Source of the DNA: Clostridiales bacterium
GTDB taxonomy: Bacteria > Bacillota > Clostridia > Lachnospirales > WQUN01
NCBI GenBank assembly: GCA_031269465.1
Contig: JAISZB010000036.1
Coordinates: 1 to 59,596 of the forward strand
DNA: 59,596 nt
Direction: 5' to 3'
Shown here piece by piece: positions 18,663 through 27,620 of this stretch. How positions within the stretch are numbered: position 1 is the stretch's first letter; every line of letters starts with the position of its first letter. The notes beneath the pieces are model-generated. The model was not told where the DNA came from. It did no database searches and worked only from the letters and a program-made list of their open reading frames with translations. The translations under genes were made by a program, and so were the position numbers.

Positions 18663-19515
18663 CCATCCAGCCATGCATTATGAAAAACTGGGCGGCGGCA
18701 GGTGCAAGTGCGGGCTGTGTCCGCATGAATGCTTAATAAGTGAAGGCGGGCATGGAAGATGCAGGGTGCGGGCAAATAATGGGGGTGAGATTTTCCTGAT
18801 GAATTACGCCCAGATATCAGGAGCCGCGCTCGATCCTATAGAAAAGAAGCCACTGAAAAGATTTCATCCCGGAAGCTTCGTTCTTTCCATCGGAAGCTAC
18901 GGCTGCAACCTAAGCTGCCCGTTCTGCCAGAACCACTCCATCTCTATGAAAAAGCCTCAGACGCAAGAATGCTCTCCTGATGAAATGGCAAAACTAGCCA
19001 AGGCATATGTAAAAGACGGAAGCATCGGTTTGGCGTATACATACAATGAGCCTCTGATTGGCTATGAGTATGTGCTGGACTGCGCGAGAAAGGTGCGCGA
19101 TGAAGGGCTTTTAAATGTTCTCGTGACAAACGGCTGCATAAAAGAAGAGCCTTTTAGAAATATAATAAGGCTCTTTGACGCGGCCAATATAGATCTTAAA
19201 GGTTCGGAGGGCTTTTATAAGAAGATAGGCGGAGATGCGCGCGCGGTGAAGGCCAACATAGCCGAGGCGGCGCAAATCTGCCATGTAGAGGTAACAGAAC
19301 TCATAATTCCGGGCGAGAACGACTCGGATGAAGAAATGGAGGAAACAGCTTCCTTCCTGGCGGGAATTGGCAAGTCGATTCCTCTTCATATTACGAGGTT
19401 CTTTCCTAATTACCTGTATTCTAACAGAAAAGCCACTCCCAGGGAGACAGTTCTAAGGCTTAAAGCGATAGCTGAAAAGCGCTTGGAGTTTGTCTACGCG
19501 GGCAACATGGCATGA
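18655..19515 (+). CDS. amrS: AmmeMemoRadiSam system radical SAM enzyme, short C-terminus
   Basis: 286 residues. An N-terminal zinc-like cluster (CKCGLCPHECLISEGGHGRC) precedes the radical-SAM motif GCNLSCPFCQN, whose three Cys bind the 4Fe-4S cluster. Further family signatures are ALDPIEKKPLKRFHPG, AYTYNEPLI and HITRFFPNY. The protein stops at EFVYAGNMA, where most homologues I know carry 30-50 more residues with a CPNCG-type tail. This may be a natural short form or a truncation. It overlaps the upstream AMMECR1 gene and its 3' end overlaps the convergent DUF885 gene by 22 bases. Confidence 0.9.
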   Translation: MSSHPAMHYEKLGGGRCKCGLCPHECLISEGGHGRCRVRANNGGEIFLMNYAQISGAALDPIEKKPLKRFHPGSFVLSIGSYGCNLSCPFCQNHSISMKKPQTQECSPDEMAKLAKAYVKDGSIGLAYTYNEPLIGYEYVLDCARKVRDEGLLNVLVTNGCIKEEPFRNIIRLFDAANIDLKGSEGFYKKIGGDARAVKANIAEAAQICHVEVTELIIPGENDSDEEMEETASFLAGIGKSIPLHITRFFPNYLYSNRKATPRETVLRLKAIAEKRLEFVYAGNMA

Positions 19516-21350
19516 GTGCGCGAAGACAAATGGATAGCTGAAAAGCGGGCGGCTTGCCGCCCGCTTTTCAGATCTATCCAATCATCAAGCTTCGCATCTA
19601 GAATATCGAACCAGGCGGGGCCTGCGCTCAGGTAGAATTCGTGGAAATCCTTGAGGACGAACTTGCTTCCCAGAGCCTTTTCGGCCTTTTCCTTAAGCGC
19701 GATTATCTCAAGGTATCCAATGGTGTAATTCAAATAGTTCCCCGGATCGGCGCTTAGCATATCATAAATGCTGGAAACGGCCGTAGAGTCGATGATGCCT
19801 TGCTCAGCAAAGAACTGCCTAAGCTTGGGCAGATCCCAGCTGGAGTAGTTTACTCCTATGTCTGCCAGGCCGTATAGGCAGAAATTGTATACGGCAGTTG
19901 AGGAAAGGATGTCTGAAGTATCTTTGTCCGCGCAGAGGCGGTATGAATATATTTCGGCGTATGTTCCCCATCCCTCTACATATCCGTAAAATGGAATCAC
20001 GCTTCTTATCGGGGCTGGCTTTTGCTGCCTGAAGTAGACGTTTTGCAAAAGGTGGCCGGGATAGCCCTCATGGCCCAACGTGGTGAAAAGCCAACTGTCT
20101 CTGGTTAAGCTGAGCGCTCTCGGGTTGATGTATATTATATTGTCCTTGAAGTCGTCCAGGGCAGGGGTCAGGTAGAACGCAGGGCTTAAATAGTTCTCCA
20201 TTGATTTGTCCACGTACTCGACTTTGTAGTTGATGCCGTCTAAAGAGGGGAAATCTGAGGCTATAGCATTCCTTTGAAACTCTATTATTTCCTCTGGAGA
20301 GCTTTTTGCAATTGGAAGAAGCTCATTAATATCGCCGCTGGATTTGCCAGCTAAAAAAGCCCTTGCCTTATCAAGCGATTCTTTCATCATCCGCTCCATT
20401 TCATCAACGGATCGAGAGGAGTTCGTAGAGGAATTGACCAGCAGCTGGTAATATTCTTTTCCTCCCTTATAGGTCGACATTCCGCCTTGATTCTCATTTC
20501 CAACGTTAAGGGCCCTTATGGCTGAGGCGAGATCGCGGTATGCAGGAATAAGCTGGCTAATAACCGCGTCTCTGCTTCGCTGCTTTAACGCGTCCCTTTC
20601 CTGCGCGCTCAGGCCGGGGAACTCGTCAGCGATTTTGTTGAAATGAGAGATCAAAAAGTTGTTGGCGGGATCAAGCGCGAAATCTTCACATTGGCTTATT
20701 ACGCTTTGCGCGTTGTACTTGGACATGAATAGCCCCAGGGCTTTCTTTTCCGCTTCAAAATCCGCCAGCTGGCTGAACAGCTTGGGAGTCTGGCCCAAAA
20801 GCAGGATGTAGTCGTTTAAGTCGCTGGCTTTTCGAAAGCTGAACTCTCCGAGAAGTATGGGAAGCTGGGCTTGAATCCCCAGAGCTGGGCTGAGAGGCTC
20901 TATATAGTAAAGGTAGTCTTTGAATTTTTCCTCGGCCTCCAAAGTCTTGGCAAGGATTTCATAAGTAGTTTTTTGGGCGGCCGTGAGAAGCGAGGGATTG
21001 ATATCCTTAAGCCTGTCGCCTGCGTCCTTGAAGTAGCTTATGCGCTCGCTGAGCGAATCGGCGGTGAAATCGCCTAGAGTTGGCGGGGGGACAGCCAGTC
21101 CGTAATTTTCAGGGTTTGCGACTATAAAGTTTAGAGTTATTGTATCTGCAGACGCTTCATGAGCAAAAAACTCATTGCAAAGCTCTTCGAATGACTTCCT
21201 GGCAGTTTCAGCGGAAGCTGCTGAAACGGAAGATAAAGGCGAGCTTCCAGAAGGCAAAGCCCGGCTTTGGGACAAAGCGGTGCTTTGCATAGATAAAGCC
21301 ATTGCAGCTGCAAGAGCGAATGGAATAATTCGCTTTAAACATTTTATCAT
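19494..21350 (-). CDS. DUF885-family secreted metallopeptidase-like protein
   Basis: 618 residues from the ATG with GGGAGGAAA upstream; it starts a signal peptide (MIKCLKRIIPFALAAAMALS). The frame upstream to 21470 is unlikely to be translated. The zinc-binding HEGYPGH is at about residue 470, and YVEGWGTYAEIY follows about 30 residues later, both hallmarks of the family. Members are probably carboxypeptidases acting on peptides outside the cell; the substrate is unknown. The last residues (KSGRQAARFS...) are encoded by a perfect 16-bp hairpin, and the tail runs into the opposite gene, so the original stop may have been lost and the tail extended. Confidence 0.9.
   Translation of the reverse strand: MIKCLKRIIPFALAAAMALSMQSTALSQSRALPSGSSPLSSVSAASAETARKSFEELCNEFFAHEASADTITLNFIVANPENYGLAVPPPTLGDFTADSLSERISYFKDAGDRLKDINPSLLTAAQKTTYEILAKTLEAEEKFKDYLYYIEPLSPALGIQAQLPILLGEFSFRKASDLNDYILLLGQTPKLFSQLADFEAEKKALGLFMSKYNAQSVISQCEDFALDPANNFLISHFNKIADEFPGLSAQERDALKQRSRDAVISQLIPAYRDLASAIRALNVGNENQGGMSTYKGGKEYYQLLVNSSTNSSRSVDEMERMMKESLDKARAFLAGKSSGDINELLPIAKSSPEEIIEFQRNAIASDFPSLDGINYKVEYVDKSMENYLSPAFYLTPALDDFKDNIIYINPRALSLTRDSWLFTTLGHEGYPGHLLQNVYFRQQKPAPIRSVIPFYGYVEGWGTYAEIYSYRLCADKDTSDILSSTAVYNFCLYGLADIGVNYSSWDLPKLRQFFAEQGIIDSTAVSSIYDMLSADPGNYLNYTIGYLEIIALKEKAEKALGSKFVLKDFHEFYLSAGPAWFDILDAKLDDWIDLKSGRQAARFSAIHLSSRTHAMLPA
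19538..19571 (+). terminator. Perfect 16-bp hairpin after amrS, inside the DUF885 coding end
   Basis: CTGAAAAGCGGGCGGC-TT-GCCGCCCGCTTTTCAG, extended by flanking TGGATAG/CTATCCA across a 2-base bulge. No T-run follows outside the stem, but position suggests a terminator shared by two converging genes. Confidence 0.6.
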
Positions 21351-21402
21351 GAATTTCCTCCCGTCTTTTAAAAAGACTTTATTAATATTCCCAGAGGGCG
21401 GC

Positions 21403-21483
21403 GCGTGCATACCTGCATGAGAAAGTGAGCACTTGCATGAGAGCGTGCGCATTTGCATGAGAGCGTGCATGCCTGCATGCGGC
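21403..21483. repeat. Short tandem repeat, about 4 x 20 bp
   Basis: Units of the form TGCATGAGAGCGTGCGCATT repeat imperfectly, just upstream of the DUF885 gene. Each unit contains TGCATGAG. Confidence 0.8.
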
Positions 21484-21496
21484 GGATCCTTTGCAC

Positions 21497-21621
21497 AGGT
21501 TTAAGAAGCTCTACTGTCCACTGCCGCAGACATTCTTAAATGAGTGAATTCAACGCTTTCAAGATGCAAAATGCACTCGCTGCGCAGTCGAGTCCCAAAT
21601 AAGGAGCATGCAAATCAGCAA
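21497..21621. repeat. PAL-A element, degenerate older type
   Basis: CTACTGTCCACTGCCG, an extra GACATTCTTAAATG loop shared with 1609-1876, GCACTCGCTGCGCAGTC and a CAAATCAGCA end. Confidence 0.65.
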
Positions 21622-21796
21622 AAAGTTTTTGAACCAAAATAGAACATTATGTAAAAATGTTATAAAAACAAAATATCATAAAGCTATTATAACATTCTGG
21701 AGGAAATAAAAATAGAGTCAGGTTTGAAATATAACGGGTTCTTGACATGAAGGGAAATTTCTATTACTATGAAGGTAAATGAGACTCAATAGCATT

Positions 21797-21921
21797 TATA
21801 CCGATTTTCATAAATATTTCTGCTTAGCTTGATAATCCACTTTAAAGGCGCGAAATGCCATATCAATCGCACTCGCTGTATAATCAAGTTAAAAAGGCAG
21901 TTTCCTAGGAAAATCAGTATA
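21797..21921. repeat. PAL-A element directly upstream of fur
   Basis: TATACCGATTTTCATAAAT start, GCTTGATAATCCACTTT arm, CTGTATAATCAAG arm, GAAAATCAGTATA end. It ends 24 bp before the fur start codon, so the fur leader or promoter lies in or next to it. Confidence 0.85.
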
Positions 21922-21945
21922 GCCGCAAGCAAAGAAGGTGGTCAA

Positions 21946-22383
21946 GTGGGAGAGGATAGAGGCTGGCCTGAAGGCTTGAAAAAGACAAAGCCCAGGGAGC
22001 ATGTGCTTGAAGTTCTTGAGAAAGCGGATAAGCCTATGAGTGCCATGGAGATATGCTCTGCCATTGAAAAAGGCGGTAATGCTTCATGGATTTCCACAGT
22101 TTATAGAATACTGGAGCTTTTTGTCAAAAAAGGCGCTGTAAATAAAATTAATATGATGGGCAATGAAGTTGCGGTTTTTGAGCTTAACAGGTTTCACCAC
22201 AAGCACTATGCCGTGTGCATAAGCTGCCATAAGATATTTCCCATGCGAAACTGTCCAATGGAAAGATTTTTGCCTAGCTTGGATGATGATGAGTTTCATG
22301 TGCTCGGACACAACCTGGAGGTTTACGGTTACTGCGGGCGTTGCGATCCCGAGAACGGGGGGGAGGAAGCGGCGAAAGAATAG
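21946..22383 (+). CDS. Fur-family metal-responsive repressor
   Basis: 145 residues from GTG at 21946, chosen because AAGAAGGTGG lies just upstream and because the longer frame would translate the PAL-A repeat. The winged helix (KPREHVLEVLEKADKPMSAMEICSAI...STVYRILELF) is followed by the regulatory/dimer domain with RFHHKHYAVCISCHKIFPM and YGYCGRC: two CxxC pairs for structural zinc and His residues for the sensory metal. Iron, zinc, manganese and peroxide sensors share this layout, so the metal is not assigned. No obvious target gene is adjacent; adenine deaminase converges from downstream. Confidence 0.9.
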   Translation: MGEDRGWPEGLKKTKPREHVLEVLEKADKPMSAMEICSAIEKGGNASWISTVYRILELFVKKGAVNKINMMGNEVAVFELNRFHHKHYAVCISCHKIFPMRNCPMERFLPSLDDDEFHVLGHNLEVYGYCGRCDPENGGEEAAKE

Positions 22384-22423
22384 AAGGGGCGGGACGTGGC
22401 AATCCGAAGCCGACGAGCAGTCA

Positions 22424-22536
22424 TATCAGCCGATTTTAGCTTGACTGTCCTCTTTCAAGGTGTGAAATGCCGCGATCTGCATTTCGCGCTCGCTGGCGCA
22501 ACCAAGCTGCAATCGGAATTTTCCTATGCGCGCCAG
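22424..22536. repeat. PAL-A element, degenerate
   Basis: CCGATTTTAGCTTGACTGTCC arm, GTGTGAAATGCCG centre, CAAGCTGCAATCGGAA arm, GCGCGCCAGG-type end. Confidence 0.6.
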
Positions 22537-22537
22537 G

Positions 22538-22714
22538 ATACCGATTTGCAGTCAAATGTTTCGATGTTGGAGCGTGATTACGCACTTTCGCTCTGTATAT
22601 TCGAACTCCAACATCGAAACATTAGTACGAAAATACATTTTATGGGCATTTATCCATGCCTCAAACACAGAATTGACTTGATATTTTCACCCTTGACGGT
22701 GCATATTAGTTACC
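22538..22714. repeat. PAL-A element carrying module D (copy 1)
   Basis: ATACCGATTTGCAGTC start with a diverged palindrome (CGATGTTGGAGCGTGATTA / TCGAACTCCAACATCG). Module D follows from about 22620: AGTACGAAAATACATTTTATGG, ATGCCTCAAACAC, TATTTTCACCCTTG. Confidence 0.7.
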
Positions 22715-22722
22715 GATTTCAG

Positions 22723-24411
22723 TCATTTGGAAGAAATGAAACGAAACTTGACTACGTCAAATACTCCTTTGTCAGTTATCCTTATCTCTGGTATTACTGG
22801 AAGCGCAAGGAAGCTTAGGGTTATAAACGGATCTATATCTTTCAACACGCCCATTTCATGAGCCTGCTCAATGAGGCGGCTGAGATTTTCCGCGAATTCA
22901 TCCGCCTCCATGCCGCTCATAAGCCCGTAGAAGGGCAGAGGCATGGCGCCTGTTACCCGCCCGCCTTTGGCAAGCACGTAACCGCCCATTATCCGCCTGG
23001 CTTCATTAGCGGCAAGGAGCATGTCGGAGTCGTTTGTGCCAACCACCAGCAGGTTATGCGAATCATGGCATACGCTGGAGGCGATTGCCCCGTCTTCAAG
23101 ACCATAGCCGGATATGAGCCCTACGCCTATATTTCCGGTAGCTCGGTGCCTTTCTATAACCGCGATTTTGCAGAGCTTTCCGCTCTCAAGCAAAGACTGC
23201 GCCTTGTCTGAATCCTCAAACTTCTTCTTCGTTAGAATTTGCCTTTCCTGAAGCTCAATGACCGGCTGCGCGCCGCTTGAAGGGGGGATTTCGAAGCTTT
23301 TTTCATTTAAGTCAGCCATTATGATGGAGTTTTGCGGCTTAGCCTTGCGCTTGGGGGAGAATTGCCCGGGGACTGCCAGCTTGCCATCCTTGTAGACCAG
23401 TTTTACCCTTGCGTCGGCCAAGTCGTCTAAAACAGCCAAATCTGCTCGATATCCCGGGGCGATTGCGCCTAAATGCTTTAAATTGTAGATGCGCGAGGCG
23501 TTTATAGTGGCCATCCTATAAGCTTCCACTGCATCAAGCCCTAGCGCAACAGCCTTTTCTATGTGGCACCTGATGGTGCCTTCTCTTTTTATGTCCGCAA
23601 TATGCTTGTCATCTGTGCAGAAGGCGAACCTGTCAGTTGGAATTCCTGAAGAGACTATCCCCTTTACAATAGCCTCTAAATTTTTGCAAGCGCTGCCTTC
23701 CCGAATCAGCACAGCCATTCCCGCCCTCAACTTTTCCAAGGCCTCATCAAAGCTTGAGCTTTCATGATCAGTGGATATGCCGGCGCTGATGTAAGCTTGA
23801 AGCTCCTTGCCGAAAAGTCCTGGGGCGTGCCCGTCTATGACGAGTTTTTCCGCAAGCTTGATCTTTTTCATCACCTGCTTATCGCAGCTTAAAACTCCTG
23901 GGTAGTTCATAACCTCGCCGAGTCCCAGCACGCATGGAAGATCCATAAGAGGTTCAAGCGCGCCTGCGTCCAGAAGAGCGCCGGAGCTTTCAAAATCCGT
24001 GGAGGGCACGCAGGATGGAAGCTGAATAAGGTAGTTGATGGGAATGCCTAAGACCAAATCGAGCATGAACTTGATGCCGTCCGCGCCAGCGACGTTCGCC
24101 ACTTCATGAGGGTCTGTTATTAAAGTCGTTACCCCCCATTTCAGCTCCTCCCAGCAGTAGATGTCCGGAGTCACCATGGACGACTCCACATGGCAGTGGG
24201 TGTTTATAAACCCAGGAGAGACGAAGGCGCCGTCAAGATCATGGATTTCCAAAGCGTTTTCATACTCGCCCACGCCCGCTATCATTCTATGCTTGATAGC
24301 AATGTCCCCGTCTAGAATTTCTCCTGTGAATACATTTAGCACGCGGGCGTTTTTTAAAACAAGATCGGCTTTTTCCCGTCCCAAAGCTGTTCTTATGATT
24401 GATTCAAGCAT
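22723..24411 (-). CDS. ade: Adenine deaminase
   Basis: 562 residues, full length for the bacterial ADE family of the amidohydrolase superfamily. It converts adenine to hypoxanthine and ammonia in purine salvage. Signatures: SPGFINTHCHVESSM (metal His pair), TTLITDPHEVANV, CVLGLGEVMNYPGVL, KLVIDGHAPGL, STDHESSSFDEALEKL and FCTDDKHIADI, and a C-terminal domain ending RITDKGVFDVVKF. AGGTGA precedes the ATG. The stop abuts repeat DNA (22538-22714). No purine riboswitch is visible upstream. It converges with fur and appears monocistronic. Confidence 0.95.
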   Translation of the reverse strand: MLESIIRTALGREKADLVLKNARVLNVFTGEILDGDIAIKHRMIAGVGEYENALEIHDLDGAFVSPGFINTHCHVESSMVTPDIYCWEELKWGVTTLITDPHEVANVAGADGIKFMLDLVLGIPINYLIQLPSCVPSTDFESSGALLDAGALEPLMDLPCVLGLGEVMNYPGVLSCDKQVMKKIKLAEKLVIDGHAPGLFGKELQAYISAGISTDHESSSFDEALEKLRAGMAVLIREGSACKNLEAIVKGIVSSGIPTDRFAFCTDDKHIADIKREGTIRCHIEKAVALGLDAVEAYRMATINASRIYNLKHLGAIAPGYRADLAVLDDLADARVKLVYKDGKLAVPGQFSPKRKAKPQNSIIMADLNEKSFEIPPSSGAQPVIELQERQILTKKKFEDSDKAQSLLESGKLCKIAVIERHRATGNIGVGLISGYGLEDGAIASSVCHDSHNLLVVGTNDSDMLLAANEARRIMGGYVLAKGGRVTGAMPLPFYGLMSGMEADEFAENLSRLIEQAHEMGVLKDIDPFITLSFLALPVIPEIRITDKGVFDVVKFRFISSK

Positions 24412-24529
24412 ATGTTCACCTGCTTTCTCAAATGCCTAGCTGGCACATGACGGCGCGCATTGCGAAATTTTGAATAAGGAAGCGACAGGATTACGTCGCC
24501 GCTGCTAAATCGGCGAGTTTTACTGCGAA

Positions 24530-24660
24530 TATACCGACTTCATTCAATGTTCCTTTTTTGGATCTTGTCTGTCCATTGAGCTGCGCTAAATGCCGATATC
24601 AATCGCACTCACTGTATAATCAAGCTCCCAAAAAGGTGATTTTATATGAAAAGCAGTATA
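24530..24660. repeat. PAL-A element
   Basis: TACCGACTTCATTCAATGTTCC start, GTCTGTCCATTGAGCTGCGC arm, CTGTATAATCAAGCTCCC arm, ATGAAAAGCAGTATA end. Confidence 0.85.
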
Positions 24661-24737
24661 GGTATAACTGCGAATCAGCATACGCGCTGGTATACTTAAA
24701 GCGCAAGACGTATTAAGCCTTGCGCTTTTCTTTATTC

Positions 24738-24873
24738 TATACCGCTTTTCATCAAATGTTACTCTTTTGGAGCTTGATTATCCATTGAGTGGTGCGAAAT
24801 GCCGATCTCGGCATTTTGCACTCGCTGTATAATCAAGCTCCAAAAAAGGTAATTTTATATGAAAAGCAGTATA
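24738..24873. repeat. PAL-A element, near-consensus young copy
   Basis: 136 bp, almost a full palindrome: TATACCGCTTTTCATCAAA ... CCGATCTCGGCATTTTGC ... ATGAAAAGCAGTATA. Nearly identical to 44973-45108 and 40504-40638. Confidence 0.92.
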
Positions 24874-24977
24874 AATGGAACTTTGCCATCGCATGCAGGG
24901 CGAATTCTGTAAGAAATCGAGACGCCAATCCTTCCCGCATGCGCTTTGGGAACTGGGCAGCTGAAGTTTCAGACCGG

Positions 24978-25013
24978 TTATACGCCGATTTTCATCAAAT
25001 GCAAATCAGCATT
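24978..25013. repeat. Minimal PAL-A end pair
   Basis: TACGCCGATTTTCATCAAATG is joined directly to CAAATCAGCAT: both ends present, arms and centre lost. Confidence 0.55.
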
Positions 25014-25140
25014 GCTTATGCTGCTTCACTTGAGGACATTCAATCGCGAAGCGCTGACGCCTGACCGCGGAGGATCGGTGGATTCAGATTCCGACAGGAG
25101 GTCGTCCGCATTGGATTCTTCAATGGAATGCCATGGATTA

Positions 25141-26460
25141 TCAGACAATGTCGCCGCTGTCGAATGGATCGCCGCATTCAGGGCAGAACTTCGGCGCGTT
25201 TTGAGGATCTTTGGGCTGCCATCCGCATTTGTCGCACTTGTACATAGGCGCGCCAGCAGGTTTGGGCTTTCCGCATTCCATGCAGAATTTTCCTTTATTG
25301 ACTGCTCCGCAAGAGCAGGTCCAGCCGTTTTCCGCAGGTTTGGGCTTTCCGCAATCGGCGCAGAATTTTCCTGTGTTTCCGGTATGGCCGCAGGAGCAAT
25401 TCCATCCGGCAGTTGCGGCAGGAGCTGCTTGCGCAGTGGCTTTAGGCGCCGACTGCTGACCCATGGCGTAGAGGCTTTGAGCATTCATGCCGCCGGCTGC
25501 GCCGGCCATGTTCATGCCCATAAATCCTGTCATCGCCCCAGCGGTATTTCCTGCCGCAGTTCTCATGGCGTCTGACTGGGCGCCTACCAATGTTGCGGCA
25601 GCCATGGTTGGATCCCGCATAACCGCGCTCTTTTGAAGCTGCTTTATCATATCTTCATCTTCTTTTGGCGCAGTTATGGAATTGATGCCGAAAGAAGCTA
25701 TAGCCAAGCCCCTCGTCTGTCTCCATCTCGCTGAGAGGACGTCGTTTAGGACTTGAGCAAGTTCAATTGTGTGGCCTGGCAGGGCTGAGTAGCGTACGCC
25801 CATTTCAGATATTTTAGCGAAAGCAGGCTGAAGCGCTGTCAAGAGTTCAGTTTTGAGCATGCTGTCTATCCTGCTTCTGTCATATACACTTTCTACATTT
25901 CCGCAAACATTGGTATAGAAAAGCAAAGGATCAACTATCTTGTAGGAGTATTCTCCGTTGCAGCGCACGGAGATGTCAACGTCAAGGCCTATGTTTCTGT
26001 CCACCACCCTGAAGGGTACGGGGTTTGCCGTTCCGTATTTGTTGCCCAATATTTCCTTGGTATTGAAGTAGTAGACGCGCTGGTCTTTGCCGGCGCCGCC
26101 GCCGAAGGCAAAGCGCTTTCCGATCTGAGAAAATGTATTTTTGATTCCTTCGCCCAGGCCGCCGGTAAAGATGCTGGGTTCCGAGGACTGATCATAGGTG
26201 TATTCCCCAGGCTCGGCGCAGAGATCCACAACTTTTCCCGACTCGACTATGATCATGCACTGGCCGTCGTTTACCGCGATTACAGAGCCGTTTGAGATGA
26301 TGTTATCCTCGCCTTTTGTGTTGGAGCTTCGCTTGGAAGTCTTTTTCTGGCCTTTAGCGGCCAAAATGTTCTCAGCCAGCGATTCGCAGTAGATAAACTC
26401 TTTCCATTGATCAGCGAGGACTCCTCCTGCAGATCCAAGAAGCGCTTTGATTAATCCCAT
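25141..26460 (-). CDS. SPFH-domain protein with three C-terminal zinc ribbons (YdjI/virion-core-like)
   Basis: 439 residues from the ATG with GGAGAGG upstream (five extra residues are open upstream). An N-terminal targeting segment GLIKALLGSAGGVLADQWKEFI is followed by an SPFH/Band-7 domain (about 50-290; SNGSVIAVNDGQCMIIVESG, RVYYFNTKEI, FRVVDRNIGLDVDISVRCNGE). A Met/Ala/Gly-rich linker leads to zinc ribbons WNCSCG..FCADCG, WTCSCG..FCMECG and YKCDKCG..FCPECG. Related Bacillota proteins are linked to membrane stress; the zinc ribbons suggest binding to a protein or nucleic-acid partner (inference). Single gene. Confidence 0.88.
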   Translation of the reverse strand: MGLIKALLGSAGGVLADQWKEFIYCESLAENILAAKGQKKTSKRSSNTKGEDNIISNGSVIAVNDGQCMIIVESGKVVDLCAEPGEYTYDQSSEPSIFTGGLGEGIKNTFSQIGKRFAFGGGAGKDQRVYYFNTKEILGNKYGTANPVPFRVVDRNIGLDVDISVRCNGEYSYKIVDPLLFYTNVCGNVESVYDRSRIDSMLKTELLTALQPAFAKISEMGVRYSALPGHTIELAQVLNDVLSARWRQTRGLAIASFGINSITAPKEDEDMIKQLQKSAVMRDPTMAAATLVGAQSDAMRTAAGNTAGAMTGFMGMNMAGAAGGMNAQSLYAMGQQSAPKATAQAAPAATAGWNCSCGHTGNTGKFCADCGKPKPAENGWTCSCGAVNKGKFCMECGKPKPAGAPMYKCDKCGWQPKDPQNAPKFCPECGDPFDSGDIV

Positions 26461-27039
26461 TGAATTCCTCTCCATTCTTTATAGAACCTGGATTAAGGCA
26501 TGTCGCCGACTCAGCATGTCCTAGAGATTTTCTGGCGGATTTTGCCGGGCATTGCCGCTATTATCAAGCAGGTTCGTATATTTGCCGCTTTGCTGGACGG
26601 CTGTCGCGGCTCATGATGGAAAAAGACGGAGCTTCATTGCCGCCCATGCCATTCTCCAACGCATAGGAGAGATCATGAAAAACAACTGCAGCTTCAGCTT
26701 TTTCCTTTTTATATAAAAAATATCCTAACGGAAGAATAGGCAGATAAGGCCGCCTATTTATGTTTCCTGCTTATATCACATTTTATAATGACTGAAAGCA
26801 AAATGCAAGAGCGCTTTATGCAATGGGGCAGTTTCTGCAGCAAATAATGAATGATAGGGCTTAGGAAAGTTCCTCAAGCAGCTTACAGAACAGCCAGCGC
26901 GTTTTTCATGATTTGAAATTAGCAGGCTGGATTTTCAGTTGAAGAGTTGCATGTCGGCGATAAATCGAACTTTCCTTGAGTATCAGCATAGAAGCTTCTA
27001 AGAGCAATTTGATTTTATTATTCGTACACTTCTAATATC
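26461..27039. other. Intergenic region without a recognised gene
   Basis: Moderately GC-rich then AT-rich sequence. No supported frame or strong hairpin was found. Confidence 0.45.
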
Positions 27040-27187
27040 TGGAGAGTTAAATGCTCTTAAATCCAAATCGAGATATACATTGATTTTACGCAGTTTTGAG
27101 TTTTCCAGGCTTAAATCTATGAATAATGAAGAAAGGCTTAAATCAAGGATTTTGAAGATCAACTGTGAGAATTTTTAACTCTCAAGC
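27040..27187. repeat. REP-B repeat, copy 2
   Basis: GGAGAGTTAAATGCTC start and TTTTTAACTCTCAAGC end are inverted repeats of each other. The interior matches 8652-8804 almost throughout. Confidence 0.82.
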
Positions 27188-27362
27188 AATACACTCATTT
27201 GCAGTTAGGGAGCGGGCCGCCTCGGGCTCCTGGCGCTATTCATTGGAAGCGCGCCGGCTTCGGCCCAAGCCTTTGCCTATGCGATGCGCGCCTGCGCAGT
27301 TAGCGCCGTTGCCGTCCGCCGATATTAGAGAGCCAAGGATTCGCGGCGCTTTCAAGGATGCA

Positions 27363-27390
27363 TGAAACGCAAGGCTATTTGTGCTATAAT
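27363..27390 (+). promoter_or_regulatory. Possible promoter of the ATPase/nuclease gene
   Basis: TGAAAC (27363-27368), 16-bp spacer, perfect TATAAT (27385-27390). Confidence 0.5.
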
Positions 27391-27439
27391 GGAGCCGGGA
27401 ATCCCATTGACGGGATGAAAGCCAATCCAGGGTTTTCGA

Positions 27440-27598
27440 ATGGACGCCCGGATGCGGAGCAATTCAGGGAAGGCGCCGTCCGGTCGTTGGGGCTTCAAGG
27501 AGCAGTTGCGCCGCTTGGCGAGGATTGCCCTTGGCCCATTTGAGGGCGGGCGGACGCCAATGCGGGAATATATCGAGCTATGGGAGCATTGGGCCTAA
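27440..27598 (+). CDS. Small hypothetical protein
   Basis: 52 residues (MDARMRSNSGKAPSGRWGFK...YIELWEHWA), basic at the start with an amphipathic end. It ends 22 bases before the next gene and follows a candidate promoter. There is no strong ribosome binding site, only AGGG about 10 bases before the ATG, and no recognised family. It may be a leader, or a chance frame in GC-rich DNA. Confidence 0.3.
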   Translation: MDARMRSNSGKAPSGRWGFKEQLRRLARIALGPFEGGRTPMREYIELWEHWA

Positions 27599-27620
27599 AA
27601 CAGCTATGAGGTGAAGGGAT

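Noticed and set aside
22084..22311. 75-residue minus-strand frame
   Set aside because: Antisense to the fur gene.
24412..24530. Purine riboswitch before adenine deaminase
   Set aside because: Only about 120 bp to the repeat and no conserved purine-aptamer loops are visible.
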